Shown here: positions 42,961 to 51,640 of the stretch, one piece after another | How the letters are laid out: the number at the start of each line of letters is the position of its first letter | Numbering within the stretch: the stretch's first letter is position 1 | Assembly (NCBI RefSeq): GCF_041432775.1 | Contig: NZ_JAPWAG010000003.1 | Location: forward strand, 108,501 to 172,500 | Direction: 5' to 3' | DNA from: Pauljensenia sp902373545 | Lineage (GTDB): Bacteria > Actinomycetota > Actinomycetes > Actinomycetales > Actinomycetaceae | DNA: 64,000 nucleotides | Made by a program: the position numbers and the translations under genes | Notes under the pieces: generated by a model | Told to the model about the DNA's origin: nothing | Databases searched by the model: none | What the model saw: only the letters and a program-made list of their open reading frames with translations

Positions 42961-44379
42961 ATGACCTACCCGTGGTGGAGTCTGCTCCCCTTCGTCGCGA
43001 TGCTCGCGTGTATCGCGCTCTTGCCCATCATCCCCAAGACCGCGCACTGGTGGGAAAAGGAATCCTCCCAGCTGTCCGTCGCGCTCGCTCTCGGCGTGCC
43101 GACGACGGTCTGGATGTTCATGAGGGCGGGCACCGGCCCGCTTATCGCCACGGGCGTGGAGTACGTGCAGTTCATCGCGCTGCTCTTCGCGCTCTTCGTG
43201 GTCTCCGGCGGCATTCACCTGGCCGGCGACATCAAGGCGACCCCGCGTAACAACACGATCTTCCTGGCGATCGGCGGCCTGCTGGCCTCGTTCATCGGGA
43301 CAACGGGCGCGGCCATGCTGCTCATCCGCCCGCTCCTGGAGACCAACAAGGAACGTAAGCACCGCGTGCACACGGTCCTGTTCACAATCTTCATCGTGGC
43401 CAACTGTGGCGGCATACTGACTCCGCTTGGCGACCCGCCGCTCTTCCTCGGCTACCTGCACGGCGTTCCCTTCACGTGGACGTTTGCGCTGTGGAAGGAG
43501 TGGCTGTTTACTCTGGCGCTGCTGCTCCTGTCGTATTACTCGATCGACCGCGTGCGCTACGCGTCGGAGGACACCTCCTCCATTGAGGCCGACGACCGCG
43601 AGGTGAGGCCCCTGCGCCTGCACGGCACCATCAACCTGCTCTTCTTCGCGATCATCATCCTGTCCGTCGCTTTCGCTCCCTCCTGGGACGGCGAGGCGCT
43701 GGCCGAGGGCCACGTGCACTCGTGGACCGGTTTCGTGCCGTGGCGCGAGATCATCATGTTCACGGTCGCGGGCCTGTCCTACAAGCTCTCGGATAAGAAG
43801 GTGCGCTTCGAGGAGAACGCGTTCACGTGGGCGCCGATTATGGAGGTCGCCACCCTGTTCATCGGCATCTTCGCGACGATGGCGCCGGCGCTGCGTTACC
43901 TGGAGCAGATCGCCCCGTCCCTGCCGCTGACACGCATGACGTACTTCGTGTTCACGGGCGGTCTGTCCTCGATCCTGGATAACGCCCCGACGTACATGAC
44001 GTTCTTCGAGATGGCGAAGGCCTCCGGCGGCGAGGGCACCCTGGTCGCGGGCGTGCCCGAGTACTACCTGATCCCGATCTCGCTGGGCGCCGTGTTCTGT
44101 GGCGCGATCACGTACATCGGCAATGGCCCGAACTTCATGGTCAAGTCGGTTGCCGAGTCCGACGGCGTGCCCATGCCGTCGTTTGGCCGCTACATCGGCT
44201 ACGCGTTCACGCTCCTGGTGCCGATCCTGGCCGCCATGGCGATGATCTTTGTGGGCGAGTCCTGGCTGGTTCGAGGCCTGGGCATCGCCCTGGCAGCCGG
44301 CCTGGTGTTCCTGTCGCTCGTGCGTATCCGCCGCGCGGGCCTGGACGAGGCCGTGGCCGACTTCAGCGGCGACGAGTAA
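42961..44379 (+). CDS. NhaD-like sodium:proton antiporter
   Basis: A 472-residue membrane protein with about 12 helices. The pattern FIGTTGAAMLLIRPLL, then NCGGILTPLGDPPLFLGYL and, in the second half, SSILDNAPTYMTF plus AITYIGNGPNFMVK is typical of NhaD/ArsB-type ion transporters with two inverted repeats. The ATG follows AAGGA. It probably exports Na+ in exchange for protons. A fragment identical in sense to its last 22 codons recurs at 47084, so the gene has been partly duplicated. Confidence 0.85.
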   Translation: MTYPWWSLLPFVAMLACIALLPIIPKTAHWWEKESSQLSVALALGVPTTVWMFMRAGTGPLIATGVEYVQFIALLFALFVVSGGIHLAGDIKATPRNNTIFLAIGGLLASFIGTTGAAMLLIRPLLETNKERKHRVHTVLFTIFIVANCGGILTPLGDPPLFLGYLHGVPFTWTFALWKEWLFTLALLLLSYYSIDRVRYASEDTSSIEADDREVRPLRLHGTINLLFFAIIILSVAFAPSWDGEALAEGHVHSWTGFVPWREIIMFTVAGLSYKLSDKKVRFEENAFTWAPIMEVATLFIGIFATMAPALRYLEQIAPSLPLTRMTYFVFTGGLSSILDNAPTYMTFFEMAKASGGEGTLVAGVPEYYLIPISLGAVFCGAITYIGNGPNFMVKSVAESDGVPMPSFGRYIGYAFTLLVPILAAMAMIFVGESWLVRGLGIALAAGLVFLSLVRIRRAGLDEAVADFSGDE

Positions 44380-44403
44380 GCGGGCGGTCCTGACAGATGC
44401 GTT

Positions 44404-44440
44404 GAGGGGGGCGGAGCCACACGGCTCCGCCCCCTCGTTT
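44404..44440 (+). terminator. Intrinsic terminator after the antiporter gene
   Basis: A GC-rich hairpin (GCGGAGCC / GGCTCCGC extended by GAGGGG / CCCCTC) is followed by GTTTTG, 25 bases after the stop. A similar hairpin follows the duplicated 3' end at 47185. Confidence 0.8.
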
Positions 44441-44532
44441 TGCTCACCAACAGGGATGTTATAAGCAGTTCCGATGGGGCAAAGCCCAAGCGCCAAGCAC
44501 CTTCCTCAGCTCATCCGCTACCCTGATGCTGA

Positions 44533-44712
44533 GTTCAAGCCAACGAGCAAGCAGCAGGGAGGAATGGGAAACGACCATATGACACTCGTCCGTATTACTG
44601 CTGCCCCGTCAAGGGCGTCATCGGCGGGGTGGCCGCCCACTATTTTGGAGAAGCTGTTGGCGATGGGATAAACAATCAAGGTGTAGAGCGTATAGCAGAG
44701 AGGATGGGGTAG
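44533..44712 (+). pseudogene. Glycine-zipper protein fragment, first copy
   Basis: An open stretch without a usable start codon ends at TAG 44710-44712. It contains PVKGVIGGVAAHYFGEAVGDGINN, which matches GGLIGHYAGEKVGDGANS in a second fragment at 45144. The G-x-x-x-G pattern resembles glycine-zipper tails of secreted toxins or membrane-inserting proteins. It is probably the remnant of a longer gene's 3' end. Each copy lies next to a paralogous short membrane protein. No other gene is seen in 44440-44720. Confidence 0.45.
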
Positions 44713-44720
44713 GATCGCAC

Positions 44721-45143
44721 ATGAAAGAGCACCTGTTTGGCATTCTGTGCGCTTTGTTTATTGGCGTTCTTGGCGTGGTCACATGGTACGCCGAAATGTT
44801 CACAGACTCCAAGGCTGCGAACCTGTGGCGTCGCATGAACGGACAAGGTCGCATCAGCAAGAACTGGGCAGCTATTGGATCTCCAGCTCTTACATCTATC
44901 GCGTTTATATATATTCTTGTTACGCTCATTGAAAAGCACGCCCCCGACTGGTTTACCTTTAGCCTCGCATGCCTCATGATGCTACTTCTTCTGGTGATTC
45001 TCATTGGACTTCTACCGATCAAATTCCCACGGTGGGTCTACGCCGATTGGCAGTACGCCAAGCGCCATGGGCTCTTAGACGCCGATGGCAACATCGATCA
45101 GGAGGCATACGAGAAACACACAAAAGGCAAGGGATTCTGGTGA
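44721..45143 (+). CDS. Small membrane protein with conserved C-terminal motif, copy 1
   Basis: A 140-residue protein with three hydrophobic segments (ILCALFIGVLGVVTWYA, SIAFIYILVTLI, LMMLLLLVILIGLL) and a cytoplasmic tail KFPRWVYADWQYAKRHGLLDADGNIDQEA. The tail and its DNA are nearly identical in the paralogue at 45326. The family is not recognised. The arrangement of small membrane proteins between fragments of another gene resembles immunity genes left in arrays after polymorphic-toxin cassettes rearrange, which is inference. Confidence 0.65.
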   Translation: MKEHLFGILCALFIGVLGVVTWYAEMFTDSKAANLWRRMNGQGRISKNWAAIGSPALTSIAFIYILVTLIEKHAPDWFTFSLACLMMLLLLVILIGLLPIKFPRWVYADWQYAKRHGLLDADGNIDQEAYEKHTKGKGFW

Positions 45144-45311
45144 ACGAACGCGGGTCCGCACCTCGCTATCTCAGGGCCTTTCGCCCCCGTTGGTGCAGTC
45201 GTTGGTGGCCTGGTCGGCGGTGTCGTCGGAGGACTGATCGGGCACTACGCTGGAGAGAAGGTTGGAGACGGAGCAAACTCAGTCATTGATAGCCATATGG
45301 ACAACGGGTAA
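45144..45311 (+). pseudogene. Glycine-zipper protein fragment, second copy
   Basis: Directly after the stop of the preceding gene and in the same frame, an open stretch runs to TAA at 45309-45311: AISGPFAPVGAVVGG, LVGGVVGGLIGHYAGEKVGDG, ending SVIDSHMDNG. It has no start codon of its own. It pairs with the fragment at 44533, so a unit of zipper fragment plus membrane protein was duplicated. Confidence 0.45.
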
Positions 45312-45325
45312 AAGGGATTCAGACG

Positions 45326-45754
45326 ATGAAATACGATGATGTCATGCCAGTTTTGACATTTCTATTTGGCATCTTCTGCATGACAATATGGTATCTTGAA
45401 ATGTTCTCTGACAGTCGCCTTGGACGAATCTTGGGAACTATGACGAAACCAAGTCTTCGCGGCAGAAACTGGTCAGCGATCAGCACCCCAGCATTCTCAC
45501 TAGCGTTTATAGATGTCGGTGTCATGACCTTTGCCGAACAGGGAATCATTCCTCGCGTCCTGTATACGCCCTGTGTCTATATTTCATTACTCCTTGTCCT
45601 AGTAATTCTCATCGGTCTTCTGCCCATCAAGTTTCCCCGGTGGGTCTACGCCGATTGGCAGTACGCCAAGCGCCATGGCCTCCTGGATGAGAGCGGGAAC
45701 ATTGACCAGGAAGCGTGGGCACTGCACCATGCGGGCAGGAAGGAATTCTGGTGA
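45326..45754 (+). CDS. Small membrane protein with conserved C-terminal motif, copy 2
   Basis: A 142-residue paralogue of the protein at 44721, with the same three-segment layout and the same PRWVYADWQYAKRHGLLDESGNIDQEA tail. The N-terminal halves are more diverged (FLFGIFCMTIWYLEMFSDSRL against GVLGVVTWYAEMFTDSKAA). Uneven divergence suggests that the membrane part has been under different selection or that the tail has been homogenised. Confidence 0.65.
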   Translation: MKYDDVMPVLTFLFGIFCMTIWYLEMFSDSRLGRILGTMTKPSLRGRNWSAISTPAFSLAFIDVGVMTFAEQGIIPRVLYTPCVYISLLLVLVILIGLLPIKFPRWVYADWQYAKRHGLLDESGNIDQEAWALHHAGRKEFW

Positions 45755-45767
45755 CGAACAGGTAACA

Positions 45768-46241
45768 ATGGCTCTTTCGTCGGGATGGAGATTCCTGACC
45801 CCGGAGGAATACACACAGCTAGGCCCACTCGCGGATGATCCCAGCGTTCGCCTCGTTGCCGTCACTGAGACGAAAGATGAGGGTAATGTTCCGACCTTCG
45901 TGGTGACCGGCGGAGCGCTCAGCACCGACGCGAGCGACGACGATGTCTACGCGGACACCATCAGGCAGGTGGAGGAAGCGTTGCCCGGATTCCACCTTAT
46001 TGACGACTTCGCGTGGCCGGTTCTCCCGGAGGGGGCTCGATGGCGGACAGGCGTCTACATTCTTGACGATGTGTCGCTGACCCTCAGTCAGCTCACGTGG
46101 ATGACACGCATTGCGCCCGCGACACTGCAACCTCCGCAGCGTTTCCTGTGGACCGCGACGTGTACGTGCCCCAGCATTCTATTCCCCACTATCATCGATG
46201 ATTTCATCACGATGGCTCAAACCCTGGAGGTGACACCGTGA
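45768..46241 (+). CDS. Uncharacterised soluble protein, possibly LpqN-like
   Basis: A 157-residue protein (ATG 45768, weak ribosome site) without signal peptide or membrane segment. It reads as an alpha/beta domain: GWRFLTPEEYTQLGPL, VRLVAVTE, then LPGFHLIDDFAWPVLPEGARWRTGVYI and FLWTATCTC. The layout faintly resembles LpqN/LpqT-type domains found with ESX systems. The stop overlaps the next start (GTGA), so the two products probably act together. Confidence 0.55.
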   Translation: MALSSGWRFLTPEEYTQLGPLADDPSVRLVAVTETKDEGNVPTFVVTGGALSTDASDDDVYADTIRQVEEALPGFHLIDDFAWPVLPEGARWRTGVYILDDVSLTLSQLTWMTRIAPATLQPPQRFLWTATCTCPSILFPTIIDDFITMAQTLEVTP

Positions 46242-47002
46242 GTGACCAGGCAATCGACGCCAACTCCTCGGATCAGATCATCGTCACCGTCGAGCAGGCC
46301 GATGCCCTGCTCGAAATGATTGCCAGTGACGAGAATGCCGGGCACATTTCAAGCGCTGCTCTCACCAGCGGTCTGGTGTCGCTCGGGCTTGCCGGTGCCA
46401 ACGGCCTGGCCGGTGACGCGGCACGAATCCTCGAACCGGTGCGGGCAGCCCACTCCCGAATTATTATCCGCGTCTTCTCCCCTTCCATCCCGGGCATCGT
46501 GCGCGACTGGAGGATCTGGCCCACAGCACCTCGCTCCGTTGTTATGCGTTCCGATGTGGACGGCGTGCACTTCAGCCAGGTTGATGACTGCGAAGTCCCC
46601 CACATCGCAGCCCTCGCCTCCCTGCTGCACGCCGGACCGACCATCCACGACGGGCCTCCTTACATTCCCGCGGATTTCGTCGCTGCGATTCGTTCTCTCG
46701 ACGCACAAGGCGCTCAGGATGTGCTCAACGATCTCGTGACATATGGTCCCGCGGAGTCACACTTCGCCCAGGACTGCGTCTCGGGGCGCTGGAGCGTCGT
46801 CACCTGCGTGCGCGAAGAGACACGTCGCGGACAGTGGCGGACGGGGCCACACTATGAGTGCTTCGTGACCGACCATCTGCACGCGCAAATCCACGCTCCG
46901 CTTGACGAGAAAGCCCTCGCCCGCCTGTCAGCGGATCCAACACTGGACGCGCCGCCTCGCGCAGCGATCTGGGCGATGTTGATGGGGCTGCTCGTGCCCT
47001 AA
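46238..47002 (+). CDS. Uncharacterised protein, possibly EspG-like
   Basis: A 254-residue soluble protein coupled to the preceding gene by GTGA. It contains VTVEQADALLEMI, a beta-rich middle (IIIRVFSPSIPG, PRSVVMRSDVDGVHFSQV) and RWSVVTCVREETRRGQWRTGPHYECF. An order of helices and sheets with 'WSVVT...R...GRG' features recalls ESX chaperones (EspG), but similarity is slight and no WXG100 gene is present. Treat as unknown. Confidence 0.55.
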   Translation: MSDQAIDANSSDQIIVTVEQADALLEMIASDENAGHISSAALTSGLVSLGLAGANGLAGDAARILEPVRAAHSRIIIRVFSPSIPGIVRDWRIWPTAPRSVVMRSDVDGVHFSQVDDCEVPHIAALASLLHAGPTIHDGPPYIPADFVAAIRSLDAQGAQDVLNDLVTYGPAESHFAQDCVSGRWSVVTCVREETRRGQWRTGPHYECFVTDHLHAQIHAPLDEKALARLSADPTLDAPPRAAIWAMLMGLLVP

Positions 47003-47083
47003 CAGCCACCTGTTTCGGCCGACCTTTGACCCCAAAGGCAGCAGAGTCCTCCCCCAAGCCAGGTCCTTGAGCAGGTCACCGCC

Positions 47084-47152
47084 CTCTCGCTCGTGCGCAT
47101 CCGCCGCGCGGGCCTTGACGAGGCCGTGGCCGACTTCAGCGGCGACGAGTGA
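47084..47152 (+). pseudogene. Duplicate of the antiporter 3' end
   Basis: The bases translate to SLVRIRRAGLDEAVADFSGDE and a stop, the same as the last codons of the antiporter ending at 44379, with a few base changes. The following sequence (GCGGTCCTGAC, GATTGAGGGGCGGAGCC) also parallels the region after the antiporter. Only the 3' end remains, so either a second copy was deleted or an accessory block was inserted between duplicated ends. Confidence 0.8.
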
Positions 47153-47184
47153 GTCTGCGGTCCTGACGCATACGTCGATTGAGG

Positions 47185-47208
47185 GGCGGAGCCGACCGGC
47201 TCCGCCCA
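47185..47208. terminator. Hairpin in the duplicated antiporter tail
   Basis: GGGCGGAGCC pairs perfectly with GGCTCCGCCC around GACC. It lies 33 bases after the fragment's stop and about 53 bases downstream of the minus-strand phosphodiesterase gene, so it may serve that gene now. Confidence 0.6.
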
Positions 47209-47261
47209 CGCCACGAAACCAGCGTGCCCGGCTCGGAAAGGAGCGCTCACGGGCGTGCGGG

Positions 47262-48095
47262 TTAGTCCCTCGGCATCGGGTGCACGCCAGCGCCGGGCAC
47301 CGGAGGCTGGGTCCACAGGCCTCGCGCGTCCAGGAAGTCGCGCACAAAGGCGGGTCGGTCGGTGATGATGCCGTCGACGCCGACCTCGAGGAGGCGCAGC
47401 ACGTCGGCCACGGTGTTGATGGTCCACACGTGGACCGCCAGGCCCAGGGTGTGGGCGGTGGCGACGAAACGCTCGTCGACGACGCGGATCGGGCCCTGCT
47501 GCATGGGCACCTGCGCGGCGATGGCCCCCTGGCGCGGGCCGGGCACGTGCCACCAGGCGGGGTTCGTGGCGCTCTTCGCGGCGCCCACCAGGCGCACGAC
47601 GGCCTCGGTGCCCAGAGACGTGGCGACGGCGCGGGCGGGATCCGAGGCGGCGATGTCGCGCACGGCGCGCAGGCGAGGCTCAGAGAAGGAGGCCACGAGC
47701 ACGCGGTCGGCCGCGTCGTGGTCGGCGATGACGTCGAGGAGGGGGCCTTCGACGCCCGGCTCCTTCGCGTCGATGTTGAAGTACATGTCCGGGAACGCTT
47801 CGAGGACCTGGGCGAGCAGCGGCATCTGCTCCCCGGAGTCGCGGTGGCGCAGCTTGGACAGCTCGCGCCACGTCATCTCGGAGATCGCGCCGACGCCGTC
47901 GTAGCAGCGGTCCACGGTCTCGTCGTGGCACATGACGACTGTGCCGTCGGCGGTGACGTGGGCGTCGGTCTCCACGTGGCGGATCCCGGCCTCGTAGGCG
48001 TAGGCGAAGGCGCTCATCGTGTTCTCGGGGGCTTCCTCGCCGCCGCCACGGTGGGCGAAGACGATGGGCCCCTGACGCATGGTGACGGGCATCAT
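47262..48095 (-). CDS. Glycerophosphodiester phosphodiesterase family protein
   Basis: A 277-residue GDPD-type TIM-barrel enzyme that hydrolyses glycerophosphodiesters to sn-glycerol 3-phosphate and an alcohol. VFAHRGGGEEAPENTMSAF carries the first catalytic His and the Glu; ETDAHVTADGTVVMCHDETVDR supplies the metal-binding Glu/Asp and the second His; FNIDAKE and VWTINT complete the set. No signal peptide is present, so it is cytoplasmic, UgpQ-like. The start overlaps the stop of the upstream M23 gene (ATGA). Confidence 0.9.
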   Translation of the reverse strand: MMPVTMRQGPIVFAHRGGGEEAPENTMSAFAYAYEAGIRHVETDAHVTADGTVVMCHDETVDRCYDGVGAISEMTWRELSKLRHRDSGEQMPLLAQVLEAFPDMYFNIDAKEPGVEGPLLDVIADHDAADRVLVASFSEPRLRAVRDIAASDPARAVATSLGTEAVVRLVGAAKSATNPAWWHVPGPRQGAIAAQVPMQQGPIRVVDERFVATAHTLGLAVHVWTINTVADVLRLLEVGVDGIITDRPAFVRDFLDARGLWTQPPVPGAGVHPMPRD

Positions 48096-49210
48096 GAGCA
48101 GGGCTCCTGTCCAAGGTAAATGGCCTTGTGTTCGGCCATCCAGGGTTCCGGGTCCACGGGAGTGTCGGAGGCGTCGTGGATTTCGAAGTGCAGGTGGGGG
48201 CCGGTCGACCAGCCGTTGTTGCCGACGGCGCCGATCACCTGGCCGGCGGTGACGGTGTCGCCGAGCTTGACCGTAATTTTGTTCATGTACTGGTGTAGGT
48301 AGGCCGAATGGAAGACGGTACCGTCAGGCAATGTGTGTTTGATCTGCACGTAGGCACCCGAGTGCGAGTTTTCGGCGAGTTCCTCGACAACGCCGCCGTA
48401 AACAGCGGTGATGGGCGTGTCCATGGGTGCCGCCATGTCAATACCCTCGTGGGCCAGGAGCTGACCAGAAACAGGCGAGATACGCATCGTGAAGGGCGAC
48501 GTAATCGTGTAGGATCCCTCGGCCAGAGGCCAGTACACCGTGTCGGCGACGACCTTGACGTTGCGGTTGCCGTCGGCGCCGACGCCGGCCGCGCAGCCGG
48601 TGACCGCGACAGGCGCCTTGGCCTTCGCACGCGAGTCCGCGGTCAGGGTCGCGTCCAGGGCGATTGCTTCGGGCAGGACCTGGGAGGAGGCCCAGCTGCC
48701 GCGTCCCGTGGTCCAGCCGAAGGAGCGCGCGGGAACTGTCAGGGAGGAGTCGGATCCGACGCGGCCCGTCATCGGGACGGCGATGGTTGACCCCGCCAGG
48801 CCCACGATCAGGAGGGCGCGCAGCAGGTAGCCGACGGGGTGAACGTTTCGGCGCGGCTTCTGCACCTTCGGCACCTGCACATTTTCGGTGGTCTCCGTGA
48901 CCTCCTCGTATTCCTCGTACTCCTCGCCGTCGTAGCCGGTGTAGGCGTCGTCCAGATCGTCGTAGTCGTCGTAGTCGGCGTCCGAATAGTCGAGGTCGGG
49001 TTCGGTCACGAGTTCGACAGACGGGGGCAGGGACATCGGAGCGAGCGTCGGCGAGGCCGTGGCGCGCGCGGGCGGAGTCGTCGGAGGGAGCGGGGGCGGA
49101 GCCACGTCCTGCGGAATCTCCGCGGTGATGGGCCGAGACGATTCGGCCTCCTGAGATCGCGCGGCGCGCAGCTGCGACCGCTTGGGCAGCGGGCACTCCA
49201 TGTCGCTCAC
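48092..49210 (-). CDS. M23 (LytM) family peptidoglycan endopeptidase, membrane-anchored
   Basis: A 372-residue protein. GTG at 49210 follows GAGGGGAG; an in-frame ATG three codons later is possible. A proline-rich and then strongly acidic cytoplasmic region (YDDYDDLDDAYTGYDGEEYE) precedes one membrane segment (LLRALLIVGLAGSTIAV). The C-terminal domain has HEGIDMAAPMDTPI, GAYVQIKH and GPHLHFEIH, the zinc ligands of M23 peptidases. It should cut peptide cross-links of the cell wall or act as a regulator of amidases. The acidic 40-residue stretch is unusual. Confidence 0.88.
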   Translation of the reverse strand: MSDMECPLPKRSQLRAARSQEAESSRPITAEIPQDVAPPPLPPTTPPARATASPTLAPMSLPPSVELVTEPDLDYSDADYDDYDDLDDAYTGYDGEEYEEYEEVTETTENVQVPKVQKPRRNVHPVGYLLRALLIVGLAGSTIAVPMTGRVGSDSSLTVPARSFGWTTGRGSWASSQVLPEAIALDATLTADSRAKAKAPVAVTGCAAGVGADGNRNVKVVADTVYWPLAEGSYTITSPFTMRISPVSGQLLAHEGIDMAAPMDTPITAVYGGVVEELAENSHSGAYVQIKHTLPDGTVFHSAYLHQYMNKITVKLGDTVTAGQVIGAVGNNGWSTGPHLHFEIHDASDTPVDPEPWMAEHKAIYLGQEPCS

Positions 49211-49283
49211 GCTTACTCCCCTCTCGTTTCCTGATCGTTCCACTCTAGCAACGCTCGCTGTCAACGCGCATCCGGCGGCCTAT

Positions 49284-50318
49284 TCATGGCCGTTGGAGGA
49301 CATCGCGAACCTCACCGACCAGCAGCTCGAGGATATCCTCCAGGAAGAGGATACCGACGACTTGCCCGTCGTCGCGCACGAGCGCGCAGTGAACGCCGGT
49401 GCGCTGCATATGGCGTAGTGCGTCTTCGACCTGGTCGCCCGACGAGACGGCCTCCAGGCGGCGAATACGCCACGGGGTGATCGGCTGGGTGCGTTCCTCG
49501 CCGGAGGCGTAGAGGACGTCCTTGAGGTGAACGTAGCCGACGATGGCCCCGTCCTGGTCGGCGATCGGGAAGCGCGAGTATCCCGTGTGGGCGACCCGTT
49601 CCTCCACGTCGGCGGGCGTGGCCCCATCGGGAAGAGTCACCAGGTCCGCCAGCGGGACCATCGCCGACCCGGCAGTCTCCTCGGAGAACTCCAAAGTGCC
49701 ACTGAGCAGACCAAGCTCGTCGGTCAGCACGCCTTCCTCCTGCGAGGCGACGACGATCGATGCGACCTCTTCGACCGTGTACGAGGCCGAGATTTCCGAG
49801 CGCGGCTCGTAACCGGACAGGCGGACGAACCAGTTCGCGAAACGGTCCATGGCCTCGATAATCGGGCGCAGGAGGCGGCCCAGGCGCACAAGGACGGGCG
49901 CGAGAATGAGCAGCATCCGCACGGGGGCGGCAATCGAGATGTTCTTGGGAACCATCTCGCCGAAGACGACGTGGCAGAACAGCACGATGATGAGGGCCGC
50001 CGCGAATCCGACGACGTGGCTGGTGGCCTCGGGAGCGCCCAGGCGCTCCAGCGGGGATTCCACGAGGTGAGCGATCGCGGGTTCGGCGACGACGCCCAGC
50101 GTCGTGGACGCGACCGTGACGCCCAACTGGCAGATGGCGAGCATGAGGGAGACGTGTTGCAGCGCGTAGAGCGCATCCTTGGCGCCGCGCGCTCCCCCGT
50201 CAGCCAGCGGCTCAACCTGGGATCGGCGCGTCGAGGTGACCGCGAACTCGCCGGCCACGAAGAAGGCGTTGATCGCAAGCAGCGCGACGGTGATTGCCAG
50301 GCCCATGCCGGTGCTCAT
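49284..50318 (-). CDS. CNNM/HlyC-type membrane protein with CBS pair
   Basis: A 344-residue protein: an N-terminal DUF21 domain with three to four membrane segments (MGLAITVALLAINAFFVAGEFAV, HVVFGEMVPKNISIA) and a CBS-domain pair (SRFPIADQDGAIVGYVHLKDVL, ALVRDDGQVVGILFLEDILELLVG). The usual C-terminal CorC_HlyC domain is missing; the partner gene upstream has it. Members are linked to Mg2+/Co2+ homeostasis. The start overlaps the stop of the 50315 gene, so both are co-translated and may form a heteromer. Confidence 0.88.
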   Translation of the reverse strand: MSTGMGLAITVALLAINAFFVAGEFAVTSTRRSQVEPLADGGARGAKDALYALQHVSLMLAICQLGVTVASTTLGVVAEPAIAHLVESPLERLGAPEATSHVVGFAAALIIVLFCHVVFGEMVPKNISIAAPVRMLLILAPVLVRLGRLLRPIIEAMDRFANWFVRLSGYEPRSEISASYTVEEVASIVVASQEEGVLTDELGLLSGTLEFSEETAGSAMVPLADLVTLPDGATPADVEERVAHTGYSRFPIADQDGAIVGYVHLKDVLYASGEERTQPITPWRIRRLEAVSSGDQVEDALRHMQRTGVHCALVRDDGQVVGILFLEDILELLVGEVRDVLQRP

Positions 50319-51640
50319 TCGTCGTCCTCCGTCTCGTCGGCGGGCGCGGGAGTGATAGCAACCTGCGCGACCCTGCGCCCCTGCATCTGAGCGACCTCAA
50401 TGCCGACGCCGTCAACGACGACATGCGAACCGACGGAGGGAATCTCGCCCAGCTCGTTCATGACGAGGCCTCCGATCGTGTCGTAGGGGCCATCCTCGGG
50501 CAGACAAATGTCGGTGCGGCGCGCCAGCTCGTCGGGGCGCAGCGTGCCGGGAACGAGGAACGTCCCGTCGGGTCGCGGGCGGATACCGAGGCGGCGCTGG
50601 TCGTGCTCGTCAGAGACTTCGCCAACGATCTCTTCGACGACGTCTTCGAGGGTGACGATGCCGGAAACACCGCCGTATTCGTCGACGACGACGGCCATCT
50701 GCAAGCCCTCGTCGCGCAGCTGGACCATCAGCGGGCCGATCGGCACGGTCTCGGGAACGGTGGGCGCGTCGGTCATGAGGGAGGAAGAGATGACGGGAAC
50801 CTCGGCGCGGCGTTCGACGGGCACGGCGACCGCGCGGCGCAGGGAGACCAGGCCGAGGATGTCGTCGGAGTCGTCGCCGATCACCGGGAAGCGGGAGTGG
50901 CCGGTCTCGCGGGCCAGGTCGAGGACGTCCTGGGCGCTGTCGCCCTCCCCGAGGGTGTGAAGCCGTCCGCGGTCGGTCATGACGTCGGCGGCGCTGAGCG
51001 TGGACATGCGGATCGTGTTGACGAACAGGTCGGCCGTCGACATGTCGAAGGTGCCTTCTTCGACGGAGTGCTCAACGAGGGCGGTCAGCTCGGAAGCCGA
51101 GCGCGCCGACGAGATTTCCTCCTGCGGCTCAATGCCCATGCGGGCAAGTACCCAGTTCGCGGCGCCGCCGAGCACCCAGATGACGGGGCGGGCGACGGCG
51201 GTGAAGGCCATCTGGAAGGGCACGACGCGCACGGCCGTGGCCATCGGGTGAGCCAGCGCCAGGTTCTTGGGCACAAGTTCACCAAAGAGCATCGAGAACA
51301 CATTGATGAACGTGGCGGCCGCGAAGGCGGCGATGCCGGTCGCCAGGCCCCACGCGAGCCCGGCGGCACCGAGCCAGCCTTCCAGCAGCTCGGCCAGGGC
51401 GGACTGGGTCGTGTAGCCCAGCAGGATCGTCGTCAGGGTAATGCCGACCTGGGCGCCCGAGAGCTGGGTCGACAGGGTGCGAGTCGCTCGCAGCACCGAA
51501 GCGGCACCGCGGTCTCCTTCCTCGGCGTGCTTGTCAAGGACAGCCTGATCGACCGCAACAAGGGAGAACTCGGCGGAGACGAACACGAAGGTCCCGGCGG
51601 TCAAGACGACGCCAAGCAGGAGCATGAGAGCGGTCGTCAA
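50315..51640 (-). CDS. CNNM/HlyC-type membrane protein with CBS pair and CorC_HlyC domain
   Basis: A 441-residue paralogue of its downstream partner. It has a DUF21 membrane region (FVFVSAEFSLVAVDQ, GELVPKNLALAHP), a CBS pair (SRFPVIGDDSDDILGLVSLRRAV, MAVVVDEYGGVSGIVTLEDVVEEIVGEV) and the C-terminal CorC_HlyC domain (TDICLPEDGPYDTIGGLVMNELG). The start is TTG at 51640 behind GGGGG. The pair looks like an ion-transport or ion-sensing unit; the substrate cannot be read from sequence. Confidence 0.88.
   Translation of the reverse strand: MTTALMLLLGVVLTAGTFVFVSAEFSLVAVDQAVLDKHAEEGDRGAASVLRATRTLSTQLSGAQVGITLTTILLGYTTQSALAELLEGWLGAAGLAWGLATGIAAFAAATFINVFSMLFGELVPKNLALAHPMATAVRVVPFQMAFTAVARPVIWVLGGAANWVLARMGIEPQEEISSARSASELTALVEHSVEEGTFDMSTADLFVNTIRMSTLSAADVMTDRGRLHTLGEGDSAQDVLDLARETGHSRFPVIGDDSDDILGLVSLRRAVAVPVERRAEVPVISSSLMTDAPTVPETVPIGPLMVQLRDEGLQMAVVVDEYGGVSGIVTLEDVVEEIVGEVSDEHDQRRLGIRPRPDGTFLVPGTLRPDELARRTDICLPEDGPYDTIGGLVMNELGEIPSVGSHVVVDGVGIEVAQMQGRRVAQVAITPAPADETEDDE

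Noticed and set aside
42937..44496. A 519-codon minus-strand frame
   Set aside because: Antisense to the antiporter gene, with His/Arg/Asp-rich shadow composition.
44474..44671. A 65-codon plus-strand frame after the antiporter
   Set aside because: No motif or ribosome site; an overlapping frame carries the glycine-zipper sequence that is duplicated at 45144 and is the better reading.
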